Origin: Ostreibacterium oceani
Lineage (GTDB): Bacteria; Pseudomonadota; Gammaproteobacteria; Cardiobacteriales; Ostreibacteriaceae
Assembly (NCBI RefSeq): GCF_009362845.1
Contig: NZ_WHNW01000005.1
Coordinates: 1 to 64,000 of the forward strand
Reading direction: 5' to 3'
Length of the DNA: 64,000 nt
The notes beneath the pieces were generated by a model. The model was not told where the DNA came from. It did no database searches and saw only the letters and a list, made by a program, of their open reading frames with translations. Shown one piece after another: positions 33,496 through 43,300 of the stretch (position 1 is its first letter; each line of letters begins with the position of its first letter). A program made the translations under genes and the position numbers.

Positions 33496-35661
33496 ATGGA
33501 TTTGGTCGAACTCGCTGAAAAAACGACAACAAACGTCACTGATATAAAACTACAGCCAGCTTCCCTGGATATTTGGGAAAAAAAATACCAACTAAAAACC
33601 AAAGATGGTCAACCCGTTGATGAAGATATAGAAGCGACCTATGCGCGCATTTCAGCAGCGCTTGCCGCAGTCGAAGAGACCAAGCCAAAACAAAAAAAGT
33701 GGCAAAAAGCGTTTCATTGGGCGCTACAGAATGGTGCCATTCCTGCAGGACGCATTGTTTCAAATGCTGGGGCGTTACAACACAAGCCAGCGACATCGAC
33801 AATCAATTGCACGGTTTCGGGTACGATAGTTGATTCGATGGATGATATTCTAGGTAAAGTGCATGAATCTGGGCTGACACTAAAGGCAGGTTGCGGGATT
33901 GGTTATGAATTTTCGACTTTGCGCCCACGCGGTGCTTATGTGGCAGGTGCGGGTGCCTATACGTCAGGCCCTTTGTCGTTTATGGATGTTTATGACAAGA
34001 TGTGTTTTACGGTGTCTTCAGCGGGTGGGCGGCGTGGTGCGCAAATGGCTACTTTTGACGTTTCTCACCCTGATGTGTTGGACTTTATTCGTGCCAAACG
34101 CGAAGATGGGCGTCTACGCCAGTTTAACTTGTCGCTACTGATTACCGCAGACTTTGTTGAAGCGGTAAAAAATGATGCCGATTGGCACTTAGTCTTTCCT
34201 GTTCGAGAGCAGGAGTTACGCGAAGATCAAGCGACACTAGAGGACTTGATCGCAGATAAGCAAATTATTTGGCGCGATTTTCCTGATAAAACAGGCAAGA
34301 TACTCAACGACCAAGAGCAAGTGGCGTGCCGCATTTACAAAACCTTGCCAGCACGTCGTATTTGGGATGCCATTATGGCCTCTACGTATGATTATGCGGA
34401 GCCTGGGTTTGTCTTGATTGATAAAGTTAACGAGATGAATAATAACTGGTTTTGTGAAACGATTCGCGCAACCAACCCCTGTGGTGAGCAGCCATTGCCG
34501 CCGTATGGTGCCTGTCTGTTGGGGTCGGTTAATCTGACCAAATTTGTACGCAATCCGTTTACCGATGAGGCCGTATTTGATTGGGATAGCTACAACGAAG
34601 TTGTCTCTATCTTTACGCGCATGCTAGACAATGTCGTAGAAATTAATGGCCTGCCGTTACCCGAACAGCGCCAAGAAATTGCGCGCAAACGTCGCCATGG
34701 TATGGGCTTTTTGGGGTTGGGTTCGACGATGACCATGTTAGGCATTGCTTATGGCTCACCGCGTGCTATTGAGTTTACTGAAAAAGTGGCTTGTGAAATG
34801 TCACTAACGGGCTGGAAAGCCTCGCTAGAATTGGCCAAAGAAAAAGGCCCTGCACCAATTATGAATGAAATGTTTACCCTAACTCCGCATATGCTGCGTT
34901 TGCGCCCTGAGTTAGTTGATGCTGGTTATCAAGTCGGTGATCAGTTGCCTGGTCGTGTCTTGCACGCAAAATATAGCCGCTACATGCAACAGATTGCGAG
35001 TATTGATGCCGACTTAGTGAATGAGTTAGCCGAGTACGGCGGGCGATTTACACACCATAGCTCGATTGCACCGACCGGGACGATTTCGTTATCACTGGCG
35101 AATAATGCATCGAATGGGATTGAACCGAGCTTTTCGCATCATTACTCAAGAAACGTTATTCGCGAAGGTAAAAAGTCCAAAGAAAAAGTTGAGGTATTCT
35201 CTTATGAATTATTAGCTTATCGCGAGCTAATTAACCCCAAAGCCATGCCATTTTCTACTGAGCCAGATGAGCAACTGCCTGATTACTTTGTCTCTGCTGA
35301 CGATATTACGCCCAAGCAACACGTGGATATCCAAGCGGCAGCCCAAAAATGGATTGATTCATCTATATCTAAAACAGCGAATGTACCTACGGATTTTGAT
35401 TACGAAGACTTCAAAGACATTTATCTGTATGCCTATGAGCAGGGGCTCAAAGGGTGTACGACCTTTAGGTTTAACCCGGCCGCTTTTTCTGGTGTGTTGG
35501 TCAAGGAAAAAGATCTAGAAAGTACGACCTATCAATTTACGCTAGAGGATGGCTCGCAAGTTGAGGTTAAAGGCAATGAACAAATTGAATACGATGGCGA
35601 GATACACAGCGCCGCTAACTTGTTTGATGCACTAAAAGAAGGCTATTACGGTAAATTTTAA
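33496..35661 (+). CDS. nrdJ: Adenosylcobalamin-dependent ribonucleotide reductase, catalytic part (NrdJa)
   Basis: 721 residues, class II RNR large part that makes deoxyribonucleotides in an oxygen-independent, B12-dependent way. The active-site motif NPCGEQPLPPYGACLLGSVN (about 323-342) is present, as are STINCTVSGTIVDSMDDIL, GLTLKAGCGIGYEFSTLRP and APTGTISLSLANNASNGIEP. The C-terminus GLKGCTTFRFNPAAFSGV is usual for a split enzyme. Full-length NrdJ has a TSCPD-like tail, which here is on the next gene, as in Pseudomonas nrdJa/nrdJb. GGAG precedes the ATG. An NrdR box lies upstream. Confidence 0.93.
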   Translation: MDLVELAEKTTTNVTDIKLQPASLDIWEKKYQLKTKDGQPVDEDIEATYARISAALAAVEETKPKQKKWQKAFHWALQNGAIPAGRIVSNAGALQHKPATSTINCTVSGTIVDSMDDILGKVHESGLTLKAGCGIGYEFSTLRPRGAYVAGAGAYTSGPLSFMDVYDKMCFTVSSAGGRRGAQMATFDVSHPDVLDFIRAKREDGRLRQFNLSLLITADFVEAVKNDADWHLVFPVREQELREDQATLEDLIADKQIIWRDFPDKTGKILNDQEQVACRIYKTLPARRIWDAIMASTYDYAEPGFVLIDKVNEMNNNWFCETIRATNPCGEQPLPPYGACLLGSVNLTKFVRNPFTDEAVFDWDSYNEVVSIFTRMLDNVVEINGLPLPEQRQEIARKRRHGMGFLGLGSTMTMLGIAYGSPRAIEFTEKVACEMSLTGWKASLELAKEKGPAPIMNEMFTLTPHMLRLRPELVDAGYQVGDQLPGRVLHAKYSRYMQQIASIDADLVNELAEYGGRFTHHSSIAPTGTISLSLANNASNGIEPSFSHHYSRNVIREGKKSKEKVEVFSYELLAYRELINPKAMPFSTEPDEQLPDYFVSADDITPKQHVDIQAAAQKWIDSSISKTANVPTDFDYEDFKDIYLYAYEQGLKGCTTFRFNPAAFSGVLVKEKDLESTTYQFTLEDGSQVEVKGNEQIEYDGEIHSAANLFDALKEGYYGKF

Positions 35662-35674
35662 TTAGGATTGACAG

Positions 35675-36454
35675 ATGATAAAGATTGATAAAAAAATAAC
35701 AGGTTACGCAATTAAAAAAGCCGATGAGCCAGCCGATGCATCAGCCGATGTATTAGCCGGGGTATCAGCTGATACAAAGGCGACAACCATCGGTAAACAG
35801 GGTGAAGCAGGCGGGCAGCCAGCTGCGTCTGGACCAATTGAAATGCACGAATCGATTAATCGCCCCGAAAAATTATTCGGCTCAACATACAAAGTGAAAA
35901 CACCACTGTCGGAGCATGCGCTCTATGTGACCATTAATGATTACTTACTCAACGAGGGGACGGAGTATGAACAGCGTCGCCCTTACGAGATGTTCATTAA
36001 CTCAAAAAACATGGAGCACTTTCAGTGGATTGTGGCGTTGACACGGGTAATTTCTGCCGTCTTTAGAAAAGGCGGTGATAGCACGTTTTTGGTCGAAGAA
36101 CTCAAGTCGGTATTTGATCCACAGGGCGGCTACTTTAAATCTGGCGGGCGTTATATGCCGTCGATTATAGCCGAATTAGGCGATGTGATTGAGTCGCATA
36201 TGAAATCCATTGGCATGATTCGGGATGAGCAAGACCAGCATCAGCAACGCTTGATTTTTGAAAAGCAGCAACAGTTGGCAGCAAAAGAAAAAGAAAAACA
36301 ACAGCAAGGTATGGCCGCGTCAGCGACAGAGACAGCCAATACATCGGGTTATCCAGCCAGTGCCGTGTTATGCAAAAAATGCTTTGCCAAAGCAGTCGTT
36401 GTGATGGATGGTTGCGCGACATGCTTATCCTGTGGAGACAGTAAGTGTGGCTGA
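35675..36454 (+). CDS. Adenosylcobalamin-dependent ribonucleotide reductase, C-terminal subunit (NrdJb-like)
   Basis: 259 residues. The core RPEKLFGSTYKVKTPLSEHALYVTINDY (about 66-93) and LFGSTYKV..GGDSTFLVEELKSVFDP belong to the NrdJ C-terminal/TSCPD-type region. The last 30 residues hold CKKCFAKAVVVMDGCATCLSCGDSKCG, seven Cys in CxxC-like pairs, suggesting a redox or zinc tail that would re-reduce the catalytic Cys. Residues 16-40 are an Ala/Asp-rich insert coded by 12-bp repeats. It starts 13 bases after nrdJa and is certainly cotranscribed. The split arrangement is known in Pseudomonas. Confidence 0.88.
   Translation: MIKIDKKITGYAIKKADEPADASADVLAGVSADTKATTIGKQGEAGGQPAASGPIEMHESINRPEKLFGSTYKVKTPLSEHALYVTINDYLLNEGTEYEQRRPYEMFINSKNMEHFQWIVALTRVISAVFRKGGDSTFLVEELKSVFDPQGGYFKSGGRYMPSIIAELGDVIESHMKSIGMIRDEQDQHQQRLIFEKQQQLAAKEKEKQQQGMAASATETANTSGYPASAVLCKKCFAKAVVVMDGCATCLSCGDSKCG
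35720..35779 (+). repeat. Five 12-bp in-frame tandem units in the nrdJb N-terminus
   Basis: GCCGATGAGCCA, GCCGATGCATCA, GCCGATGTATTA, GCCGGGGTATCA and GCTGATACAAAG follow at an exact 12-bp period and encode ADEP, ADAS, ADVL, AGVS and ADTK. The later units are diverged. Confidence 0.85.
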
Positions 36455-36470
36455 TTGGTGTGTTAGCTAG

Positions 36471-36510
36471 CGTTAGTTCGGTTTAGTTTACGTTAGTTCA
36501 CGTTAGTTAG
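36471..36510. repeat. Four 10-bp tandem units
   Basis: CGTTAGTTCG, GTTTAGTTTA, CGTTAGTTCA and CGTTAGTTAG at an exact 10-bp period between nrdJb and the MetF-like gene. The unit is not a multiple of three, as expected outside genes. Confidence 0.75.
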
Positions 36511-36609
36511 CGTGAAAACGTCATGTTGCTTGCTGGTTTGACGTAATTAGAAAAACAGCGGCCAAGCAATCACGCTATGATGGGCTTTTTACTAACCGAT
36601 GAAATCACT

Positions 36610-37503
36610 ATGAATACAAAACAAATCGTTCAAGACTTTTTTGCTGACTTTACCTTAGAAACCACGCCAGGGGCGGCAAAGAAAATCGACGACTATGGGC
36701 AGTATATTCGCCAAGGCGAAAAGGTCTATGTTACTTTTTTGCCTGGCTCGGATTTTGCTGATACCGTCGCTGTTTCTAAGCGCCTCAAAGCCGAAGGATT
36801 GGAGCCTATCCCGCATATTGCGGCGCGTTCGACACCGAATCGCCAGTTTTTGGAGACAGGCATTAAACAATGTGTGGAAGAGGCAGGCGTCGAGCGCTTT
36901 TTGGTGATTGGTGGCGCGGTTGACAAACCCGTTGGCGAGTTTGACTGCACGGCACAAATTTTGGAAACGGGTCTGTTTGATAAGTACGGTATTAAATCGG
37001 TTGGCTTAGCAGGTCACCCAGAGGGTAGTCCTGATATAACCGACGAAGGCATTCGCGAAGCACTACGCTTTAAAAATGCGTTTGCCGAGCGCACCGATGC
37101 AGACCTTTATTTGGTGACACAATTCTGCTTTGAAGCTGCGCCCATTATTGCCTGGGATAAAGCGCTGCAAGCCGAAGGTAACCGATTACCAATCCACATT
37201 GGCCTGCCAGGGTTGGCAACGTTGAAATCATTGATTGGTCACTCCAAAGCCTGTGGTGTCGGTGCTTCGATGAAATTTTTGACTAAGCAAGCAAAAAACG
37301 TATCTAAACTCTTGTTGGTTAATGCACCTGATGAGCTCACCATTGATTTGGCAACGTACAAAGCCACAGACCCGAATTGCGGTATCGCAGGACTACATAT
37401 TTATCCGTTGGGTGGTTTGCCAAAGACGGCTAATTGGTCTTATGCGGTACGCGATGGGCGCTTTAATTTACATAGCGATGGTAGGGGTTTTGATATTGTA
37501 TAG
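36610..37503 (+). CDS. MetF-like methylenetetrahydrofolate reductase family protein
   Basis: 297 residues from the ATG at 36610. An earlier ATG at 36577 is also open and the exact start is unsure. The family folds as a FAD-binding TIM barrel that reduces 5,10-methylene-THF to 5-methyl-THF. Visible are the SKRLKAEGLEPIPHIAAR motif (about 57-74), FLVIGGAVDKPVGEF near 98-112, the GLAGHPEGSPDI motif (about 135-146), LVTQFCFEA (about 168-176) and IHIGLPGLATLKSLI. The order and His-Pro-Glu-Gly motif fit MetF, but the N-terminus differs from E. coli MetF. It could be a specialised paralogue for another folate step. Followed by its own terminator. Confidence 0.82.
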   Translation: MNTKQIVQDFFADFTLETTPGAAKKIDDYGQYIRQGEKVYVTFLPGSDFADTVAVSKRLKAEGLEPIPHIAARSTPNRQFLETGIKQCVEEAGVERFLVIGGAVDKPVGEFDCTAQILETGLFDKYGIKSVGLAGHPEGSPDITDEGIREALRFKNAFAERTDADLYLVTQFCFEAAPIIAWDKALQAEGNRLPIHIGLPGLATLKSLIGHSKACGVGASMKFLTKQAKNVSKLLLVNAPDELTIDLATYKATDPNCGIAGLHIYPLGGLPKTANWSYAVRDGRFNLHSDGRGFDIV

Positions 37504-37577
37504 CTATGTCTCCCAGTTTAGTTAAGCTGTCTCAACTCAGTCGCTGACTCAAGCGGTTGAAGTTGTTTTTAAAAATG

Positions 37578-37607
37578 AAAGGTCATCTTAGGATGGCCTT
37601 TGTTTTT
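37578..37607 (+). terminator. Intrinsic terminator after the MetF-like gene
   Basis: AAAGGTCATC (37578-37587) pairs with GATGGCCTTT (37592-37601) with one T-G wobble, a TTAG loop and a following TGTTTTT. Confidence 0.8.
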
Positions 37608-37630
37608 GCATTTTTCGTTGTTTAAGTGGG

Positions 37631-37670
37631 ATTACGAGGAAATTACTGGAATTACGAGGAAATTACTGGG
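37631..37670. repeat. 20-bp tandem duplication with partial third copy
   Basis: ATTACGAGGAAATTACTGGR is present twice (19 of 20 identical), then ATTA of a third copy. It lies in the 322-base gap between the MetF-like gene and lpxA, which holds no gene. Confidence 0.85.
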
Positions 37671-37738
37671 ATTATAAATGGTATTACAGCATGATGGGTT
37701 ATCCTCGGGTTTCATTTGTTGTTGGTGGCACAAAAAAT

Positions 37739-37756
37739 CTATTTTTGCGGTATAAT
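37739..37756 (+). promoter_or_regulatory. Probable promoter of the lpxA operon
   Basis: TATAAT at 37751-37756 lies in the same TATTTTTGCGGTATAATTGA block as at 26195-26215. The distance to the lpxA start is about 70 bases. The -35 is weak. Confidence 0.55.
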
Positions 37757-37825
37757 TGATGCCAGTAGTTACCGCTTTTTTTATCTGTGCTCGTCTCTAT
37801 TGAGTCGTTGCCGAGGAGTATTTAA

Positions 37826-38599
37826 GTGATTCATTCAACAGCAGTTATTGACCCAAGCGCGCGGATAGATGAAAATGTCAGCATTGGTCCTTATAGCATT
37901 ATCGGCGCTAACGTGGAAATTGGCGCAGGGACTTGGATTGGGCCGCATGTCGTGATTCAGGGGCCAACCAAAATTGGGCGCAATAACAAAATCTACCAAT
38001 TCAGCTCACTAGGCGAAGTGCCGCAGGATAAAAAATTTAACGAAACCGATGAAACATGGTTAGAAATTGGCGATGGCAATGTGATTCGTGAATTCTGTAC
38101 CTTTAATCGTGGTACGGCTCAAGATGCAGGGAAAACGGTCGTGGGCAATGATAACTGGATCATGGCCTATGTGCATTTAGCCCATGATTGCGTGATCAAG
38201 GACCATACCATCTTTGCAAATGGTGCCTCGTTGGCGGGGCATGTTACTATCGGCAATTATGTGGTGATGGGTGGGTTTGCTTTGGTTTATCAGTTTGTGA
38301 CGGTGGGGGATTATGCCATTTGTGGATTTTCTTCTGGCGTGAAACACGACGTTCCTCCTTATTCGATGGTTGATGGTATGCCCGCTAAGGCGGTGACGAT
38401 TAATATAGAAGGGTTGCGTCGGAATTATTTTTCCAAAGAGGAAATCCAAAGTATTAGAGAGGCGTTTAGGCTACTCTACAAATCGGGGCTGACACTAGAC
38501 GAGGCCAAACAGGAGTTGCTCGGGCTGGCCAAAACTGCGCCAGTCATTAATTTGCTGAACGAATTTTTTCCCGTGATGAAGCGGGGTTTGATTCGTTAA
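37826..38599 (+). CDS. lpxA: UDP-N-acetylglucosamine O-acyltransferase
   Basis: 257 residues. First enzyme of lipid A synthesis: transfers a 3-hydroxyacyl chain from ACP to UDP-GlcNAc. A left-handed beta-helix of hexapeptide repeats starts at IHSTAVIDPSARIDENVSIG. The catalytic His sits in YVHLAHDCVIKDHTIFAN (about 115-132). It starts at a GTG at 37826 with GAGGAG nearby, and overlaps lpxB by one base. It heads the operon lpxA-lpxB-rnhB-dnaE. fabZ and lpxD, often upstream, are absent here. Confidence 0.96.
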   Translation: MIHSTAVIDPSARIDENVSIGPYSIIGANVEIGAGTWIGPHVVIQGPTKIGRNNKIYQFSSLGEVPQDKKFNETDETWLEIGDGNVIREFCTFNRGTAQDAGKTVVGNDNWIMAYVHLAHDCVIKDHTIFANGASLAGHVTIGNYVVMGGFALVYQFVTVGDYAICGFSSGVKHDVPPYSMVDGMPAKAVTINIEGLRRNYFSKEEIQSIREAFRLLYKSGLTLDEAKQELLGLAKTAPVINLLNEFFPVMKRGLIR

Positions 38600-39747
38600 T
38601 GCATATTGCTTTATTAGCAGGCGAAGCATCAGGAGACCAGCTTGGTGCTGAGTTGATTAAAGCGCTGAGAAAACGCAATCCTTGCATTCGGTTTGATGGG
38701 GTTGGTGGCGAAAAAATGCAAGCACAGGGGTTTAATTCGCTTATTCCGATGGAGGAGTTTTCGGTCATGGGTATCAGCGAGGTTTTATGGCGATTACCAA
38801 AACTACTGCGATACCGAAATCAGCTGATTGAGCAATACCAGAGCAGCTTACCCAATGCTTTTATTGGGATTGACTCGCCTGACTTTAATTTACGGCTGGC
38901 GGGGCGTTTGCGCGAAATTGGTATTTATACCGCGCAGTATGTCAGCCCCTCTGTTTGGGCGTGGCGCGAAAATCGGATTGAGACGATCAAGCGTTCCTGC
39001 GATTTAATGTTAACCTTGTTTGAGTTTGAAAAACAATTTTATGATAAGCATCAAATGCCTGCGGTTTATTGCGGGCATCCGTTGGTTGACTTGATTCCCG
39101 CTGAGCTGAACCCCGCCAAAGCCAAAGCACGCCTACAACATGAGCCTGGGCGCCCCTATTTAGCCGTATTACCTGGCAGCCGTCAAAGCGAAGTAAGAAA
39201 AATGCTACCCGTTTTCATTCAAACGGCACGCTATTTGCAGAAAAAATTACCCAATCTTGTGTTGCAAGTGCCTGTGGTAAATCAAGAAATTCGGGCGCTG
39301 GCGACAAAGCTGTTTGCGCAACAAGGCAGCGGATTGACGTTTGAGCTGATTGACGGTGATGCCAAGCAGGTTATGCTTGCTTGTGACAGTGTCTTATTGG
39401 CATCAGGCACGGCAACGTTAGAAGCGATGCTATTGCAAAAACCCATGGTTGTTGCTTACAAAGTCAGCCGAGTAACGGCGACAATTGCTAAACGCTTGGT
39501 TAACGTCACACACTTTTCATTGCCGAATTTACTCGCAGACCACCCCGTTGTGCCTGAGTTTATTCAGGATGCGATTAACCCCCACGAAATGGCGCATGAG
39601 CTCTATCAACAAATCACAGATGCGTCGCACCGCAATGCGTTGGTGGCGAGACTGGTGCAAATTCGCCGCAAAGTCCGCGGCCATGCAGCAGAAAATGCAG
39701 CCAAAGCCGTCTATCAAGACATGATGCGCAAGGAGCTAATGGGATGA
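38599..39747 (+). CDS. lpxB: Lipid-A-disaccharide synthase
   Basis: 382 residues. It joins UDP-diacylglucosamine and lipid X to give the lipid A disaccharide, peripheral inner membrane, glycosyltransferase family 19. Motifs: LLAGEASGDQLGAEL (about 5-19), VMGISEVLWRLP near 56-67, QYVSPSVWAWRENRIETIK (about 113-131), YCGHPLVDLIP near 155-165, LPGSRQSEVRKMLPVF near 190-205 and LASGTATLEAML (about 270-281). ATG overlaps the lpxA stop by one base, and its stop overlaps rnhB by four bases. Confidence 0.97.
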   Translation: MHIALLAGEASGDQLGAELIKALRKRNPCIRFDGVGGEKMQAQGFNSLIPMEEFSVMGISEVLWRLPKLLRYRNQLIEQYQSSLPNAFIGIDSPDFNLRLAGRLREIGIYTAQYVSPSVWAWRENRIETIKRSCDLMLTLFEFEKQFYDKHQMPAVYCGHPLVDLIPAELNPAKAKARLQHEPGRPYLAVLPGSRQSEVRKMLPVFIQTARYLQKKLPNLVLQVPVVNQEIRALATKLFAQQGSGLTFELIDGDAKQVMLACDSVLLASGTATLEAMLLQKPMVVAYKVSRVTATIAKRLVNVTHFSLPNLLADHPVVPEFIQDAINPHEMAHELYQQITDASHRNALVARLVQIRRKVRGHAAENAAKAVYQDMMRKELMG

Positions 39748-40298
39748 GGCTGGCAGGGGTTGACGAAGCGGGGCGAGGTGCTTTGGTCGGCAGTGTGTAT
39801 GCCGCTGCAGTGGTGCTGCCTGAACAATACGACCGGCGACAAACGATTGACTCTAAAAAAATGACAGAAGCCAAGCGATTTGCTGCTGCCGACTATATTA
39901 AATCAATCGCGGTTGATTTTGCGGTAGCAACGGCAACCGCCGCAGAGATTGATGCACTAAATATTCATCACGCGACTTTATTGGCCATGCAGCGGGCGGT
40001 TTTGCAGCTAACGGGTCAGATAGATGCGGTTTGGGTTGATGGGAAATTTAGCCCTGAATTACCCCAGCCAACAACTGCGATTATCGGGGGTGACGGGCTG
40101 CACGATTGCATTGCTGCCGCGTCGATTTTGGCAAAAACGGCGCGGGATGCTGAGATGAAAGCACTGGATGAAACGTATCCACAATACGGATTTGCGAAGC
40201 ACAAAGGCTATGCTACTGCTGCGCATCGAGAGGCATTAGCGCATTATGGCGCGCTGCCGATGCATCGACGTTCTTACAAAACCGTTCGAGACTTATGA
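39744..40298 (+). CDS. rnhB: Ribonuclease HII
   Basis: 184 residues. It cuts the RNA strand of RNA/DNA hybrids and starts ribonucleotide excision repair. The catalytic acidic set is visible: GVDEAGRGALVGSVYAA (about 4-20, first Asp-Glu), VWVDGKFSPEL near 96-106, GGDGLHDCIAAASILAKTARD (about 113-133) and HKGYATAAHREAL near 154-166. It starts MRLAGVDEAGRG at an ATG overlapping the lpxB stop, so it is coupled to it. Confidence 0.95.
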   Translation: MRLAGVDEAGRGALVGSVYAAAVVLPEQYDRRQTIDSKKMTEAKRFAAADYIKSIAVDFAVATATAAEIDALNIHHATLLAMQRAVLQLTGQIDAVWVDGKFSPELPQPTTAIIGGDGLHDCIAAASILAKTARDAEMKALDETYPQYGFAKHKGYATAAHREALAHYGALPMHRRSYKTVRDL

Positions 40299-40311
40299 TG
40301 AATGAAGTGAT

Positions 40312-43300
40312 ATGAGTGAAGTGATGATGAGTGCAGTGAATCCACTAGACAATCAACGTGAATTAAATAACGCAACGAATAACGCGAATAACGCGAATAA
40401 CGAAATAACCGTACCTTTTGCGCATTTGCGTGTGCATTCTGAATTTTCATTATCAGATGGCATGCTACGCATCAAGTCATTAGCAAAACACGCGAAAGAC
40501 GCAGGCTATGATAGCATCGCGCTAACAGATATTAATAATATCTATGGCTTGATAAAATTCTATAAAAGCGCGCTTGCGGTTGGTATAAAGCCCATTTTAG
40601 GGGCTGAAGTTTATGTGCGTAGTCAAGTTGGGGTACACAAACTGGTATTGCTATGCCAGAATAACCAAGGTTACACCCATCTTTGTGAAATTATCTCTGC
40701 CGCCTATTTAAGTAGCCAGTCAAACCAAGTGATAGCGGTTGAGGAATCGGTTTTGCGCGAACATGCAGCCGGTCTGATTGCGCTATCGGCAGCGCATGAA
40801 GGCTTGTTTGGCCAGCATTTGCTGGATGGTCGTTATGCAGAAGCAGAGCAGGTGGCGCGCGATTATCAAACGCTATTTGAGCATCAATTTTATATCGAAG
40901 TCCAGCGCTTAGCCAAACCTCAAGAGTCGACTTATCTGGCTCGAGCTTTGACGCTAGCAGACAAGCTAGGTATTCCAGCCGTGGCGACAAATCATGCCTG
41001 TTTCTTGGCTGAAAAAGACTTTTATGCGCATGAGGCACGGGTGTGTATTAATCGAGGCGATATACTCAACGATGACAATCGCGTCAAAGCCTACAGCGAG
41101 CAACAATACCTCAAGTCGTCAACAGAAATGGCGGCGGTTTGGGAAGATTACCCAGAATTACTCACCAACGCTCACCGTATTGCGCAAAAATGCAACGTAA
41201 CCCTAACCTTAGGTGAGAGCTATTTACCCGCGTTTGCAAACGAATTGGGGCTTAGCGAAGCCGATTACCTCGTCAAAGTGGCCCAACAAGGGTTAACCGA
41301 GCGGTTACAGCAACAATTTGTTGATGCAGATACCATTGCGGCTAAACGAAGTCCATACGACCAGCGTCTCGCATTCGAATTAGATGTGATTAACCAAATG
41401 GGCTTTCCTGGTTATTTTTTAATTGTTGCAGACTTTATCCAGTGGTCCAAAGAAAACCAAATTCCAGTAGGCCCTGGTCGCGGCTCAGGTGCAGGGTCGT
41501 TAGTGGCTTATGCGCTCAAAATTACGGATTTAGATCCGCTTGCTTATGATTTGTTATTCGAGCGATTTTTAAACCCTGAACGGGTGTCTATGCCAGATTT
41601 TGATATTGATTTTTGCATGGAAAAGCGTGATTTGGTCATTGACTACGTCGCGCAGAAATACGGTCGCGATAAAGTCTCACAGATTGCAACGCATGGCACA
41701 ATGGCTGCCAAAGCGGTTGTCCGTGATGTCGGACGTGTTTTGGGTTATGGCTATGGCTTTGTTGATAGTATTGCCAAATTAATTCCATTTGAAATTGGCA
41801 TGACGCTGACCAAAGCACTCGACGTTGAACCCGAGCTGAAAAAACGCTATGACGACGAAGAAGAAGTCCAAACACTCTTAACGCTGGCCTTATCACTAGA
41901 AGGGCTCGCGCGAAATGTGGGCAAACATGCGGGTGGTGTGGTCATTGCGCCGTCAAAATTAACAGATTTCTCTGCGCTTTATTGTGAGCCTGATGGCAAA
42001 AGTATCATTGTGCAATATGACAAAGACGACATTGAAGCCGCTGGGTTGGTTAAATTTGACTTTTTAGGGCTACGCACGCTGACTATCATTGATTGGGCAC
42101 TAAAAAATATTAATGACAAGCGCCAATCAATGGGAGAATCAATCGTTGAGATAAGTAAAATCCCACTAGATGACGACAAAACCTATACCTTGCTCAAGGC
42201 ATGTCACACCACGGCGGTTTTTCAGCTCGAATCATCGGGCATGAAAGATTTGTTAAAGCGGCTACAGCCCGATCGATTTGATGACATTATTGCGTTGGTT
42301 GCCTTGTTTAGACCAGGGCCATTGCAGTCAGGGATGGTGGATGACTTTATCAATGTAAAACACGGCCGCGCGGATGCTAACTATCCGTTGGCAGAATTAA
42401 AGCCGATTTTGGCGCCGACTTATGGTGTGATTTTATACCAAGAGCAAGTCATGCAAATTGCCCAAGTATTGGCATCTTATACGCTGGGTGAGGCCGATAT
42501 GTTACGCCGCGCGATGGGTAAGAAAAAGCCCGAAGAAATGGCAAAACAAGGTGCGTTGTTTATTGATGGTGCGGTAAAAAACGGACATGACCAAGCAACA
42601 GCAAAATACATTTTTGATTTGATGGAAAAATTCGCAGGTTATGGGTTTAACAAGTCGCACTCGGCAGCGTATGCACTATTAGCCTACCAGACGGCTTGGC
42701 TAAAAACCCATTATCCACAGGCATTTATGGCGGCGGTTTTGTCTGCCGACATGGATAATACGGATAAAATTGTTACGTTAATCGAGGAATGCCGACAAAT
42801 GGGGCTGACGCTCAGACCGCCTTCGCTTAATGAGTCTGCTTATCAGTTTACGGTCAATGCCCAAAACGAAATTGTCTATGGGCTAGGGGCAATCAAAGGC
42901 GCGGGTGAAGCGGCGCTAAAAACCATACTAGAGACACGGCAAACGCATGGTGCTTTTGCCTCAGTCACGGATTTCTTTTTATCCATTGACTTGGCCAAGC
43001 TGAATAAACGCGTGTTAGAGGCGTTAATTAAAGCGGGCGTGTTTGATTTATTAACCGCGAATAGACGATTTTTGTTAAAAAATTTGGATGCCTATCTAAA
43101 ACTGGCAGAACAAACGGCAAAAAACAAAAAAACAGGACAAAACGACTTGTTTGGCATGATGGGGCTTGATTCTGTTGCTACTGCGGGCGCAGGTAGTGCA
43201 ACCCCTGCGCCTGTTATTGAAACACAGCCATGCGATGAATGGTCAGCGCACGATAAACTTAGCCATGAAAAATCCGCATTGGGGCTTTATTTGACTGGGC

